Below the pieces are notes generated by a model. That model was not told the origin of the DNA. It worked only from the letters and a program-made list of their open reading frames with translations, and ran no database searches. Below, piece after piece: positions 1 to 10,322 of a stretch of 57,474 bases of DNA. The stretch comes from Saccoglossus kowalevskii (Eukaryota; Hemichordata; Enteropneusta; Harrimaniidae): assembly GCF_000003605.2 (NCBI RefSeq), contig NW_003140313.1, positions 199,798 to 257,271 on the forward strand. Direction: 5' to 3'. Positions within the stretch are counted from its first letter, which is position 1. The number at the start of each line of letters is the position of its first letter. The translations under genes and the position numbers were made by a program.

Positions 1-463
1 TGTCTACACCAAAATAAGTCTAAAATATTTGTCCATACATTTATTCTCTCAATTTAACAACTTGTAATGGTGTAAAATAATTAAACGAGAGCTGTCTACA
101 CCAAAATAAGTCTTAAATATTTGTCCGCACATTTATTCTCTCAATTTTAACAACATGTAATTGTGGGAATTAATCAAACGAGAGATGTCTACACCAAAAT
201 AAGTCTAAAATATTTGTGCGCACATTTATTCTTTCAATTTAACAACCTGTAATTGTGGGAATTAATCAAACGTGAGTTGTTTACATCAAACTAAGTATTA
301 AATATTTGTTGAGACATTTATTCTCTCAATTTAACAACTTGTAATGGTGTAAAATAATTAAACGAGAGTTGTCTACACCAAAATTAATCTCAAATATTTG
401 TCCACACATTTATTGTCACAATTTAACCACTTGTTAATAGTGGAAATTACTTAAATGCGACTT
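1..463. repeat. Tandem repeat, ~92-93 bp unit, five copies
   Basis: Five head-to-tail copies begin near positions 1, 93, 186, 278 and 370, each opening with TGTCTACACC or a close variant and ending near AAACGAGAG. A sixth start at about 463 is degenerate. Copies differ by scattered substitutions and 1-2 bp indels. The array is AT-rich, has no conserved reading frame, and starts at the window edge, so it probably extends leftwards. It is a satellite or minisatellite block with no coding role visible. Confidence 0.9.
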
Positions 464-541
464 GTTTAATCAGTTGACATCAATGCAACTTACCCGCAGA
501 CAGTGCACAACAGAGTATGGTATCATTATTGAGCAATTATA

Positions 542-649
542 AACAGGAACGTGTCTTGGCATTAGGGTTAGGTCAGGTATGGGCAACGGAATTATTAACA
601 GGAACGTGTCTTGGCATTAGGGTTAGGGTCAGGTCAGGTATGGGCAACG
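542..649. repeat. Short direct duplication with telomere-like hexamers
   Basis: A segment of about 47 bp beginning AACAGGAACGTGTC is present at 542-588 and again at 597-649. The second copy has an extra GGTCA-like insertion. Both copies contain TTAGGG-type motifs. This is a simple local duplication and there is no sign of a gene. Confidence 0.75.
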
Positions 650-845
650 CAAATGGCAAACACCCAATTGGCAAGATGTACACTAACGGGTTATGGCATG
701 CATATAGTTTACACAAGTAAAAACACAAAATTGGCAATTTTTTGGACAATTGTAACTCAATAATAGAAATATGTTGTATTTCTATATATATACACACTAT
801 ATAGTCTTATCAAATGCAAACACATCCAGTCAATCCATTGTGGTC

Positions 846-907
846 TTGTGGGTCAGTTCTCTACATAGTGATCAGGAGGACCTGGGTTCAATTCCCTTGC
901 CTGCCCA
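846..907 (+). repeat. tRNA-derived SINE-like segment 1
   Basis: The segment reads like the 3' half of a tRNA. An anticodon-arm-like stretch (AGTGATCAGGAGGACC) is followed by a B-box-like GGGTTCAATTCCC. The 5' half is poorly preserved and no full cloverleaf forms, so it is a tRNA-derived repeat rather than a working tRNA gene. A related stretch lies at about 12,725-12,757. Confidence 0.5.
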
Positions 908-974
908 TCTTTTTCTCGCAAACACCATTTGGAAAGAAAGCTAAATATGACAACAAATTATTTAATTTGCATGA

Positions 975-1058
975 CTACCCACATAGCTCAGTTGATTTGT
1001 ACTATTTCAGCAATGTGAGCAATGTGAGCGATCGCTGGTTCGAATCCAGTATGTTTAG
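975..1058 (+). repeat. tRNA-like pseudogene or SINE head 2
   Basis: TAGCTCAGTTG (A-box/D-arm-like, near 983) and CTGGTTCGAATCCAG (a good T-arm with B box, near 1036) lie about 50 bp apart, as in a tRNA. A duplicated AGCAATGTG disrupts the anticodon region, so a functional tRNA is unlikely. Confidence 0.5.
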
Positions 1059-1121
1059 TTAGATTTTTGAATGCTAGTGAAGACAGTGCTCCTATAAATA
1101 GGACTTAAATCCTAACTCCTG

Positions 1122-1204
1122 TGTGAAGACACTCGTGGTACAGTGGACAAGACAGTGCGCTGGGAACTCAAAGATCGCAAGTTTGAATCATGGATTGGAC
1201 ACTC
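1122..1204 (+). repeat. tRNA-like pseudogene or SINE head 3
   Basis: An A-box-like GTGGTACAGTGG (about 1135) and a B-box-like AAGTTTGAATCATGG (about 1179) are followed by GGACAC, which can pair with the GACAC-like start near 1126. This is the third tRNA-like unit in 360 bp. The cloverleaf is imperfect. It is best read as a tRNA-derived repeat. Confidence 0.45.
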
Positions 1205-1627
1205 TACAAAAGACATGAATGACGTTAAAAACATAAACAGCGGATTCAAAAACTCAAGTCAGGAAAACAGAACACAAGAATACTACCCCACATCGAAGCC
1301 AGTCGATGTCGTCGAAGAACGAACACAGTTGACAGCTGTAGGTCACGTGCAACAACAGACACGAGGAGCATGGCTGCTCTCCAAATGGGTCCCTTCTTTT
1401 GTATTGACCCCCTAAGGATTGCTAATCCTCCTTTCTAACTCTTCCCCCAAAAATAATATATCGCCCCTTTTAAAATGTATTGACCCACAAATTAATGAAT
1501 ATTCATGAGCACAGAAACTGCTACGTCATGAATAAATTAGCATAATTTTAAAAAAATTTGCATAAAGTGTAGGTACTCCTTCTGGAGCTCTGCCTTGTTT
1601 CCTTATATAACCATGCATAGCAATTAA

Positions 1628-1787
1628 CAATTCTGGTAAGAGTTCCTTAAGACCCCCTCACCCATAACTTTAATCCTAACCTTGCCCCCCCCCAATTTAA
1701 TTGTATGTACTCCTTTGCAGGCTGGGGAGTTACGGTTAGGGTTTAGGTTAGGGTGAGGAGGCCTTAAGGAACTCTTTCCGCAATTCT
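1628..1787. mobile_element. Small inverted-repeat transposon (MITE) with target duplication
   Basis: A 145-146 bp element (1635 to about 1780) is flanked on both sides by CAATTCT (1628-1634 and 1781-1787), the likely target-site duplication. The ends are inverted repeats: GGTAAGAGTTCCTTAAG on the left matches GGAAAGAGTTCCTTAAG on the reverse of the right, and the similarity continues into CCTCACCC and CCTAACC-like telomeric hexamers. A 7-8 bp duplication fits a hAT-like non-autonomous element. That class call is inference. The element encodes no protein. Confidence 0.75.
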
Positions 1788-2084
1788 ATTCGCAAAATAT
1801 CCAAACATGTCTAAAGACTTTCATGAAACTTGTATTCAGCAAGCAAGCATCGTCTGAAAATACAATCATGAAGCCAAATCACAAAGCCAAAGAAAATGGC
1901 TAATGTCATATATTTTATTTTTAATATCCTAGTTTTGTTGCATGCTTGTTTAAATTCAAGCAAATTATATTATTTTCATACTATGCACACACACTTGTTG
2001 AAGTGACCACAATAGAATTCAATGATAATTTGAATGTCAGTGGTCTAGAGGCTCGATTGTCTTAGAAACACACACAAAACTTAC

Positions 2085-2188
2085 TCATAATAACGGTTGC
2101 CACACCGGCGGTCTTTCGAAGATTTCCCTTCACCAATCCATTTTGCACGGAAGGTTTCCTCCTTTTGAAAGTAAACTTTTTTAACCAT
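2085..2188 (-). CDS. ORC1: Probable ORC1 first coding exon (partial gene, leaves window to the left)
   Basis: Reading leftwards, ATG at 2188-2186 opens 34 codons that run into a strong donor (GTAAGT) with the exon ending at 2085 in phase 2. The encoded N-terminus is basic and aromatic and contains WIGEGK followed by a charged run and RYYE. Origin recognition complex subunit 1 has a similar short basic stretch with a TYxWVG-like core and an aromatic pair just before its BAH domain. The exon sits head-to-head with PRPF38A, and in human ORC1 and PRPF38A are also divergent neighbours; that synteny is what suggested the name. No further exon is visible between 1 and 2084, which would be intron. 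The exon is short, so identity rests on weak similarity plus position. It could be another gene that starts here. Confidence 0.5.
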
Positions 2189-2494
2189 CTTGCAGATGGC
2201 TCACATGTGCAAACCGAGCGAATGACAAAGTTTTGACGAGTCGCGGTTCTTACAATGCATTGTGGGACAAAAGGATTCCCTGACTTCTTTAAAGAATTGG
2301 TGTCTGATTAATTTATATTATCGGAGTAATTGGGATTATAATGCTACTATTTCATGATAGTTAATAAAATCATATGAATGAGGCTAATCAGTAGAACAAG
2401 TATATAGCAGCAAACATTTGAATACAAACAATTAAATTGCTGTGTACGAGGACGGTGGCTGGGGTTAAAGGTTTCATATCCGGCGTGTCAGAAA
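2189..2494. promoter_or_regulatory. Divergent promoter between probable ORC1 and PRPF38A
   Basis: Only 306 bp separate the two opposed start codons. The interval has no TATA box, contains several CpG dinucleotides (for example GACGAGTCGCGG near 2236) and a TACAATGCATTGTGGGA motif at 2251-2267. That motif resembles the ZNF143/THAP11 (SBS-type) site found in housekeeping and bidirectional promoters. It is the only space in which transcription of either gene could start unless further 5' exons exist. Confidence 0.6.
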
Positions 2495-5400
2495 ATGGCG
2501 AATCGCACGGTGAAAGATGCTCATAGTGTGAAGGGGACGAATCCACAATATTTAGTGGAAAAGATAATCAGATCACGAATATATGAGTGTAGATACTGGA
2601 AGGAAGAATGTTTTGCTCTAAGTGGTGAGTTTATATTACCGTCGTTTATCAGAAAGTGACTTCACTTATCGTTATTATGGTTGGGACAAGATATACACAC
2701 AAACATTACAATAAATTACATTGTATTGTTGTGCTCGGCTTTGAAGTTTTGAGGATGATGGCCTGTATCGCTGCTTCGCCGGGTCACAAAAATACGGATA
2801 TGGAAATTGTATCAACTTTCACTGACTAAAAATATATTGTTGTTTGCCTTTCAATATCACAGCGAGTTGATGTCCAATTATAATTATAATTTATTACAGT
2901 AACAGTGACCTGGAGTTGTATACGTACATGCAACGTTAGGAAGAGGGTGCTTGGCTGGAGTGATTTCTAGACATCTCGACCCAACAATTTCTCGACCCAA
3001 GACACTTCGACCCAAATTGGACATCTCGACCCAGACACCCTGGGCAGCTTGACCCACCGCATCGACCCGACCCTATCTAAGTGTGGCGGCGCGAACCTCT
3101 ATCTAGTTCAACGTTGATAATGTTGCCCTTCGAAAAAATATAAAATTCTCGCGATCCTGTGTATCATGCTGTATATGAATGCTGTGTTTGAATGAACGAC
3201 ATCTTTGTTACGTGTCAATATTAGTGGCAACACATTTCGGTGTCACCTCCTTGAAGAATAACTTATCACCCATTAAGCGCAATGGATCAATCCAAAAATT
3301 ACGTCACTTTCAGGGGTCGCATGCTGTGAAATGAACAGCAAAAGCAGCAAAAAATAATAAATCAGTGAAACAAACACTGTGGTCCACGCGCACTGGGAAA
3401 AGTACGACGCTATTGTGATTGGGTCAAGGCGGCGGGTCGTCTGAAATAGGTGGGTCGAGATGTCTAGGGGTCCTGGGTCGAGTTGTCCAATGAAAAATGG
3501 GTTGAGATGTCCAGCACCCGCTGGAGTAATTTTTTCTTGCATATATGTTATTCAAATGTGCCTGGCTTCTGACTCAGGGACTTTGAAGCTTCTGATGCGA
3601 CTGTTTGAGCACTGTGAACACTTGTTTTTCTGCCATTGACGGTGGTTTTCCAACGCAACCAACACCCACCCCATCGCTAAAAACCTCAAAACTGTGAAAG
3701 ACGAGCAATATGTTTCTGTTGCCAGTCGCTAATGTACTTACGATACCTAGTATGTGCGTTATTGATTAGATATATTACTGGAAAGAGACAGCTATTTTAT
3801 ATCATTTGACATGTCAAAAACACTGTGAAATGTAGAAAGACCAATGGTACTCTAACGTTCAAGTATGGAAAGTTGAATTTTTTCCATGCCTTTTCCACGC
3901 TACATTGTATTGAACAAATATTTATATTTACAAATCACATTTTTTTTATTTTCATTTTGTATTGATTTGTATTACTACATTCTGTTCTCAGCCGAACTTC
4001 TTGTGGACAAGGCGATGGCGCTCACTTTTGTTGGAGGAATTTATGGAGGCAATGTCAAACCAACGCCATTCCTGTGTTTAACTCTTAAAATGCTGCAGAT
4101 TCAGCCAGAAAAAGATATTATCGTAGAATTTATTAGAAATGAAGACTTTAAGTAAGTTTATGTTAAAATTACTATTTTCAATATAAATGTAAAAAATAAA
4201 AATAACACCTACATCATTTTTGTTTTTCAATGGCCTTACTAGTCTGAGGAAAAGCTCACCATACAGAAAACAGAAAAAAAAAACTAACATTGATGGACGT
4301 TCACTGGCACAAACAATATGCGTAGTAGATGCTGTGAACATCATCCCATGAATTCATTTACATCACGAAAGTGTTTTGCCGCAAGAGAGCAATTGAGAGT
4401 ACAGACTATATTTGCCAGGCAGCTACTTTGCTGTTGTGGTCAGCATATTTTCTTTCAGGTATTTAAAACTGTATCTATTTGTGTGACACATGAATGACAC
4501 CCAGAGGTAATCAATGACATTGACAATGAAATATTGTCTATACACTAATTACCTGGAAGCCATATTCTCTTATAAATGAGGTGTTCAATTTGGATCAACG
4601 ATAGAATGTGGTTCATTGAACTGTAATTCTATTTCTAAATACAGCATGAAACAATGTGAATTCTTGTGAAAGGTAGGATTGGACATCCTATTGTTTTCTC
4701 ACCCCACCCAAAAAAGTGAAATTTTGTTGCATGTACTGTCGTATTTCTGAAAAAAAAAATGCTTCCAGTTAGTACATGTACAGGATAGTTGCAACAATAA
4801 ATATTTAGCCAACTGCCTTTTAAAGTTGTCTGGTACTACATGTACATATACCAGTTGGTGGTCAAATTTTTGGCAATTTATTCCAGTATGGCTGCTTGGT
4901 GGCCATTTTCTCTAGAAACTGGATTTCATTCTTGGCTATTTAAACATCAGGAATTCATCATTAACTGATTTGTGTCAAATTGCACATAAACTTTTGTACT
5001 GGACAATAACTGTGTCTTTTTGCCACCCTAATAGACTTTTTTTACATGTTTGTTCATTCATTATAGATATGTCAGATGTCTTGGAGCACTTTACATGAGA
5101 CTAGTCGGCAATGCATTAGACTGTTTTAAGTATCTTGAACCACTTTACAATGACTACAGAAAAATTAAAATCATGAATCGTTCTGGAAGTAAGTACATGT
5201 ACAACGTCATAACAACCACTATGTTAACATGGAATGGAACTGGTTTAGTAACACATAAAACGTTGTCAATAGCAGCAAGAGGATCTATTGTTTTATGAAT
5301 ACACTATTATAATTATTACTCCACAGAAGTTACCTTCAGTTGTGTGTTCTAAGGCAGAGCTTGAACTTCATAGTGTTATCAACCTTGATGCCCAATAAGT

Positions 5401-8400
5401 TTGTCTTGATATTTCCTATATTATTCCTATATTATGCCAAGACAATTTTTTTAATTTTTGTTCCTGAAAATGGATGCTCTCTAATCCCCAAAGCTCAAGC
5501 CAACCAAGGGGTGACAGTGTATGTAGTGGCTGTATTAAAATGTTTTGAGTAGACTTAGGAGTTGTTTGGTTGCTGAGTAGCTGCTAAAAAAACAGGGCTT
5601 CATAATGTTTTGTTTGTGGGTCAGTTTGATGCTATTTTAAAAAAAAATTTGTTGATGTTGTTTAATAGAATATGAATTATCCCATGTTGATGAGTTTATT
5701 GATGAATTACTTCATGAGGAAAGACTCTGTGATATCATTTTGCCAAGAATTCAAAAGAGATACGTGCTTGAAGATACCAATCAGCTGGAACCAAGGGTAA
5801 GTGTTTAGGAAACAATAATATGGCCATGCTAGAGACTAAGACTTCTTTCTTTGAATGAAGTCAACTCCTGTCATTTTTCACAAATTAAAACCTGCATATT
5901 TATTTTGTTCTGACTGTGACCTGTTGCCAAATAAAAATTATACCTTTTGGGTTTAAAATTAACAAATTACAAAAAAATATGTAAAAATGTCATTCAAATG
6001 CTCATTAATTTGTTCTTTCAAAAAGCACCATATATATAATAATAGTTGAACGGGGCAGGTGAGAGCGCTAATCAAGTTAAAATTGAACCAGACCTTATCA
6101 TAAAATGATCTACACATGTGTATGTTGACAATATTCCATAGGGCAGTGAAATAGGTATTTTCAAGGATAGGAGTGGTGTAATATACAATAAATATCTCGC
6201 AAACTGAAGAAGTCAATGCAAATGGCAAAATACAACCACAAAATCGTGAGACAAATGTAGATTTCTAGAAATACTAGTGCTAATGGGTGGATCTGTTCAA
6301 CTAGTTAGTTGCTTATTCACATGCGCATTTTTTTTTTATTTTCAAATACAACTTGCATAATCATTTGATTACATGGATATTAAGTTGTATATCCGTATCT
6401 TATAAAGCCGATTATTATACATAGGACATTAAAAACAAAAAAATTAACCCTTTTGTAAAGTACTGAATGTGCGTGTCTGAATGTCTTCTTTATTTGATTA
6501 TTATACATCACAATTACGCTACATTCAAACATTTTCCTTTTTTTACACAAGACACTGAAGCACTGTTACTGCATGATGGTAATGCAATCATGTCAAACGT
6601 CCGTCAATGCGGTCACTGTATTGTGTTCGTGTATATGTTGAGTTTTCTCAAAATAAACTCATATTATTATTACACGATAAAAATTGAATATCGTTTATAT
6701 TTTGTGATGCCAAATAAATCCTAATCCAACTCAATTTTTAGATTAGTGCATTGGAAGATGACTTAGATGACATTGAAGAAAGTGAAGATGAAATAGAAGC
6801 AGATGTAAGTGTTGCAACTTGCTATATTCATCACTAACACATCATCACCATGGCATTGCATTAAATCAACTCTTTATGTGTACTGTATTTGCTCCATTAG
6901 AAGTGCAAATAGACCAAAAATAAAATTTGTTGTATACTGAAATGCAAATCATTGAAATATGACTTAATTTTTACCACAGAACCACTCATAATTTACATGT
7001 GATACAATCTGCTTATGCTTAGTTGTTTGCTTTAATGTTTTGATTCAATGCTCATGCTACTATTTGTAAATTTATTATTGAAAATCATAATTTTGAAAAC
7101 AGTTTACTAATTTTTATAACAACTCCAGTGTGGCTAGCCATCTAGGTTAAGTGTTAACTCGTCCATTGTTGTAAAAAAAAAATAAAGATGATAGTTGCTA
7201 ATTAAGAGTGGAAAACTGATACTGAAACCATTTAAATATCAAAACTAATTAAATTAATCAGGTATTGTTTACCTGTATACAAATCTAATTAAAATAAAAT
7301 TTTGGTTTAGTTTAACGAGCATTTTAATTTTAAAAAAGAAAACACGCATCTTTTTTTAATTAACTTGCTTGTACATGTATACTTGATCTCAAGACCTTAG
7401 TTTGTAAAGCAGTTAATCATTCAACTCTCTCACTTGCCAAAATTAACTCACAGGGGAGCTAATATGTCTCAATCCATATCAGTTTGAAGAGATTTTAATA
7501 GAAAAGCTCTTCCCTCATTACCGGTACTTATTTTACTGCATTCAGAGGAGCCATTCCCAGCTCCAAGGTCATTTTCAACAGACATGGCCTGGATCACTGT
7601 TATGAACTTCTACCTCCATTACTATTTTCTACTTGCAGGAAAAACGAAGTCCGTCACCAGAAATCCATCATAGCTATCGTGACTTAGATAAACCGAAGAG
7701 AAGTCCGTCTCCTAAATACAGAAGAAGTAGATCACCACACAGGAGGTTTGTTTTCTTATAGTTGTGGTACTGTAGAATACTTTATTTTCGCTGGAATTAA
7801 TTTTCACTGAAAAGGCTTTTAGGGCGTTTTGTATGGAATTTATTTTCACTAATTTTTGATAGGTTTGATGAGAAACATAGGAAAAAAAAAGTATATTCGC
7901 TGGATTTTATTTTCACTGAATCATCCCTTCAGCAAAAATAGCGAAAATAAATTCCAAGCGAAAATAAAGTATTCTACAGTTTTTCCAGTATTTCTGTTAC
8001 TGACAGTAAAAACTCTGCATCACCTGGCAGTGTTCGTCCTAGACATCTATTAACATGGAAGTTTTACTGTGCTCAAGCTTTCAGAAAATATTCAGAAGTT
8101 ATTATTATGGTAATAATTGTTCCAAACTATATTATGTAAATTTGTTTCTGTTGTTATGCAAATGTGGCATCTGTTGTTTAAAATTCATGGAAACATTGGT
8201 CTTAGGGTAATTTATAATTTTTTTAATATTAACTGGAGTTTCATTATTTAAATGTGAATAATTTCATACTATAAAGTTACTGCTATACATCCAGTACCGA
8301 AAAAATGTGCCGTTTCGTTCAAAATTATTAAAATTTTCTTTTATATAAGATAATCCACATCACCATCATTGACACTCTCAGGGGTATTGACATCACTTTC

Positions 8401-10322
8401 GACCACTTTCGTTTGTTCACATGGAGCGCAAAGGCTGTAGCGTGATGAAAATAGAATTCGTCACTGAACCAAACATTAGCAAAGCTACACATCGGTCAAT
8501 ACGATCATTGCCATTCTTGACTGTTGTAAACACGTCTTTATAGGCTTTTCATGGATTGCTAAATTGAATTGTTTGCGTAGCCAAGTGTATGTATTAATCA
8601 AGTTGAAGTTGAAGGGTTATCATATGAAACTGAAATAATACTATTGAGTATGTTTGTAACATCACAGGAAGAGCAGAAGCTTATCACCGAGAAGAGATAG
8701 TCATCGTCGTCGTAGTCGAAGTCCTCGAAGACGACGTAGTAGATCAAGGGAAAGAAGACACAGATCACCTGGTAGCGGATTCTTCTTCTTCTCAGCTCAT
8801 TCCTATTTAACGAGTCGAAAACACAAACAAAATTTCAAATCCATTATCCGTGCAAAAATATCAGGAGCAGTAACGGAAAACTGTTTTGCTTTGTTATCTA
8901 ATTAAATGGATACCTAGAGGTTTCGTTAAATTTGCATTAATACATGAATGTGTCTGCAGCCAGTTCTCAACAGTTGTTAACAAGTCACTGAATACTGTAG
9001 TTTTTATATAAAACTATTTTGTTATTGTATCTTATGATCTTGCAGGCCACAGACATAGAGATGAAGACCGCCATAGAGATGATGACCGTCATCAACGTAG
9101 TCGTCATCACCACTCTCCATCACCAGAAGACAGGTATGCTTATCAACTTCGCAACTTCTCACAAAACTCTTTTAAGGTAGCGAGACTATTATTTGTGTTA
9201 CGATTTTCACATTTATTTATTATTTGGTGAAATGCACTATAAACTTTCATCTGATAAAGTCAACGTAACCTAGAATGTCATGTAAGTTGGTTAAAATATA
9301 GATTTTCTGAAGGGAAGCAATGTAGCTTCAGTCATGTTTTCCAAAATCAACAACACAGGTTTAATCTGTGTGCCTATAAGTTTCAAAGATAAACTCAAGA
9401 CAAAGCAATGTTAGGATGTGTTATCAGTAGCTATCTGACACACAATTAGTGTTTCCAAACATTTGAGTGGTTTGTCTCCGCCCCTGTTTATTTCACAGAT
9501 TAGTCATTTGCATATGAATGTGTCAGACACAAGGTCACACAGCCACTGAAAAAAATCATTGATTTTGGTGTTTTCATCTGTTGATTTTATTGAACTATAG
9601 CTATCCTATTCTTTTATTTTGTTGGTTTCCAATAGCCTTACACATTTGGATGCCCCTACACATGTTAAAACAGACTTTGATGGGAAAACAAGTCGCTTAT
9701 GCAGATAAACAAGCTTGAAAATCTTTGCTGTCACTTCATCGACGTTTTCTAAGAGTTTATTTTTTTCAAAATACAAGGTCTTTAACAAAAAATAACGTAT
9801 ACTTATTGTCGTCGGATTAACACCAAATTTTCACAGCTTTAAGGTGACAATGAGAGGAACTTGAATGTGTCCAGACAAACTATTTCATGGATTATTTACC
9901 AATGTGTTGTGGTTTGAGTTGGGGGCAATGCGACTAAAACAGAAATTAAAATTCAGGACACTACTTTAGTGTCAGAGGTTTAGATAAAAGGTAGTTAGTA
10001 AAATTTCTTCATATTTGAATTTATTTTTTTCAAGATTCAAGAAGTGAGGGGAACACCTGTTTTTTAATTTTGTCCAAATACTAATAATGAACCAAATTAT
10101 TCTTTTGCTGCAAATTCTCAAGGAATGAATGTCAATCTATTTAACTGCTGTCCCAGATTCTGAATTATTTTCTCTCTTGACAGACCTCGAAAACACAAGA
10201 AAAAGAAAAAGGAGAGAGACCGTGATAGAGAGCGAGACAGTCGAAGACTATCCGATAAAGATCCTGATGTTGCAGAGGCTAATGCTTTGAGAGCTTCTCT
10301 TGGACTACCGCCACTGAAGTAG
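2495..10322 (+). CDS. PRPF38A: PRPF38A, pre-mRNA-splicing factor 38A (nine exons)
   Basis: Exons 2495-2624, 3992-4151, 5067-5188, 5669-5796, 6742-6804, 7639-7745, 8668-8771, 9046-9133 and 10184-10322 join in phase to 1,041 nt, 346 aa. All introns are GT-AG; the donors after exons 6 and 7 (GTTTGT, GTAGCG) are weak. Residues ~1-180 are the PRP38 domain, nearly collinear with human PRPF38A: it starts MANRTVKDAHS and contains GTNPQYLVEKIIRSRIYE, TPFLCLTLKMLQIQPEKDI and an LLHEERLCDIILPR stretch. An acidic linker (exon 5) leads into an Arg/Ser-rich tail, and the protein ends EANALRASLGLPPLK, an ending I associate with invertebrate orthologues. PRPF38A is a nuclear component of the spliceosome B complex, needed for activation. 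The start is the first ATG of the conserved domain. Introns hold a foldback element, a MITE and a decayed transposase piece. Confidence 0.97.
2969..3519. mobile_element. Foldback element with reiterated CTCGACCCA motif in PRPF38A intron 1
   Basis: The left arm (about 2969-3075) repeats ACATCTCGACCCA-like units (at least six), and the right arm (about 3418-3519) carries the same units inverted (GGGTCGAGATGT). The arms can fold on each other around a ~340-bp centre. Flanking it are near-identical 15-bp direct repeats, GCTGGAGTGATTTCT (2954-2968) and GCTGGAGTAATTTTT (3520-3534), a possible long target duplication. There is no transposase, so it is non-autonomous. Confidence 0.7.
7769..7980. mobile_element. 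MITE, ACTGTAGAATAC family, PRPF38A intron 6
   Basis: This 212-bp near-palindrome starts ACTGTAGAATACTTTATTTT and ends with the inverse. The inverted arms continue through TTTTCGCT-GGAATT-like sequence, with a second inverted pair (TTTTCACT) inside. Relatives occur at 20528-20732, 25622-25731 and, more distantly, 33466-33646. It has no coding capacity. Confidence 0.8.
8410..8490 (-). pseudogene. Possible decayed DDE transposase fragment
   Basis: On the minus strand a short stretch reads FANVWFSDEFYFH, then an HVNK-like motif about ten residues on. WFSDE followed by an aromatic-His and VNK pattern is typical of the catalytic Asp region of Tc1/mariner-type DDE transposases. Frames on either side are broken, and only ~30 residues are recognisable. 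It lies in PRPF38A intron 6. It could be chance similarity. Confidence 0.3.

Noticed and set aside
975-1204. Functional tRNA genes
   Set aside because: B boxes are good, but stems and anticodon loops are interrupted by insertions and mismatches.
3273-3542. 89-aa minus-strand frame with a hydrophobic stretch
   Set aside because: It lies across the foldback element and its right arm; the hydrophobic run comes from AT-rich spacer DNA.
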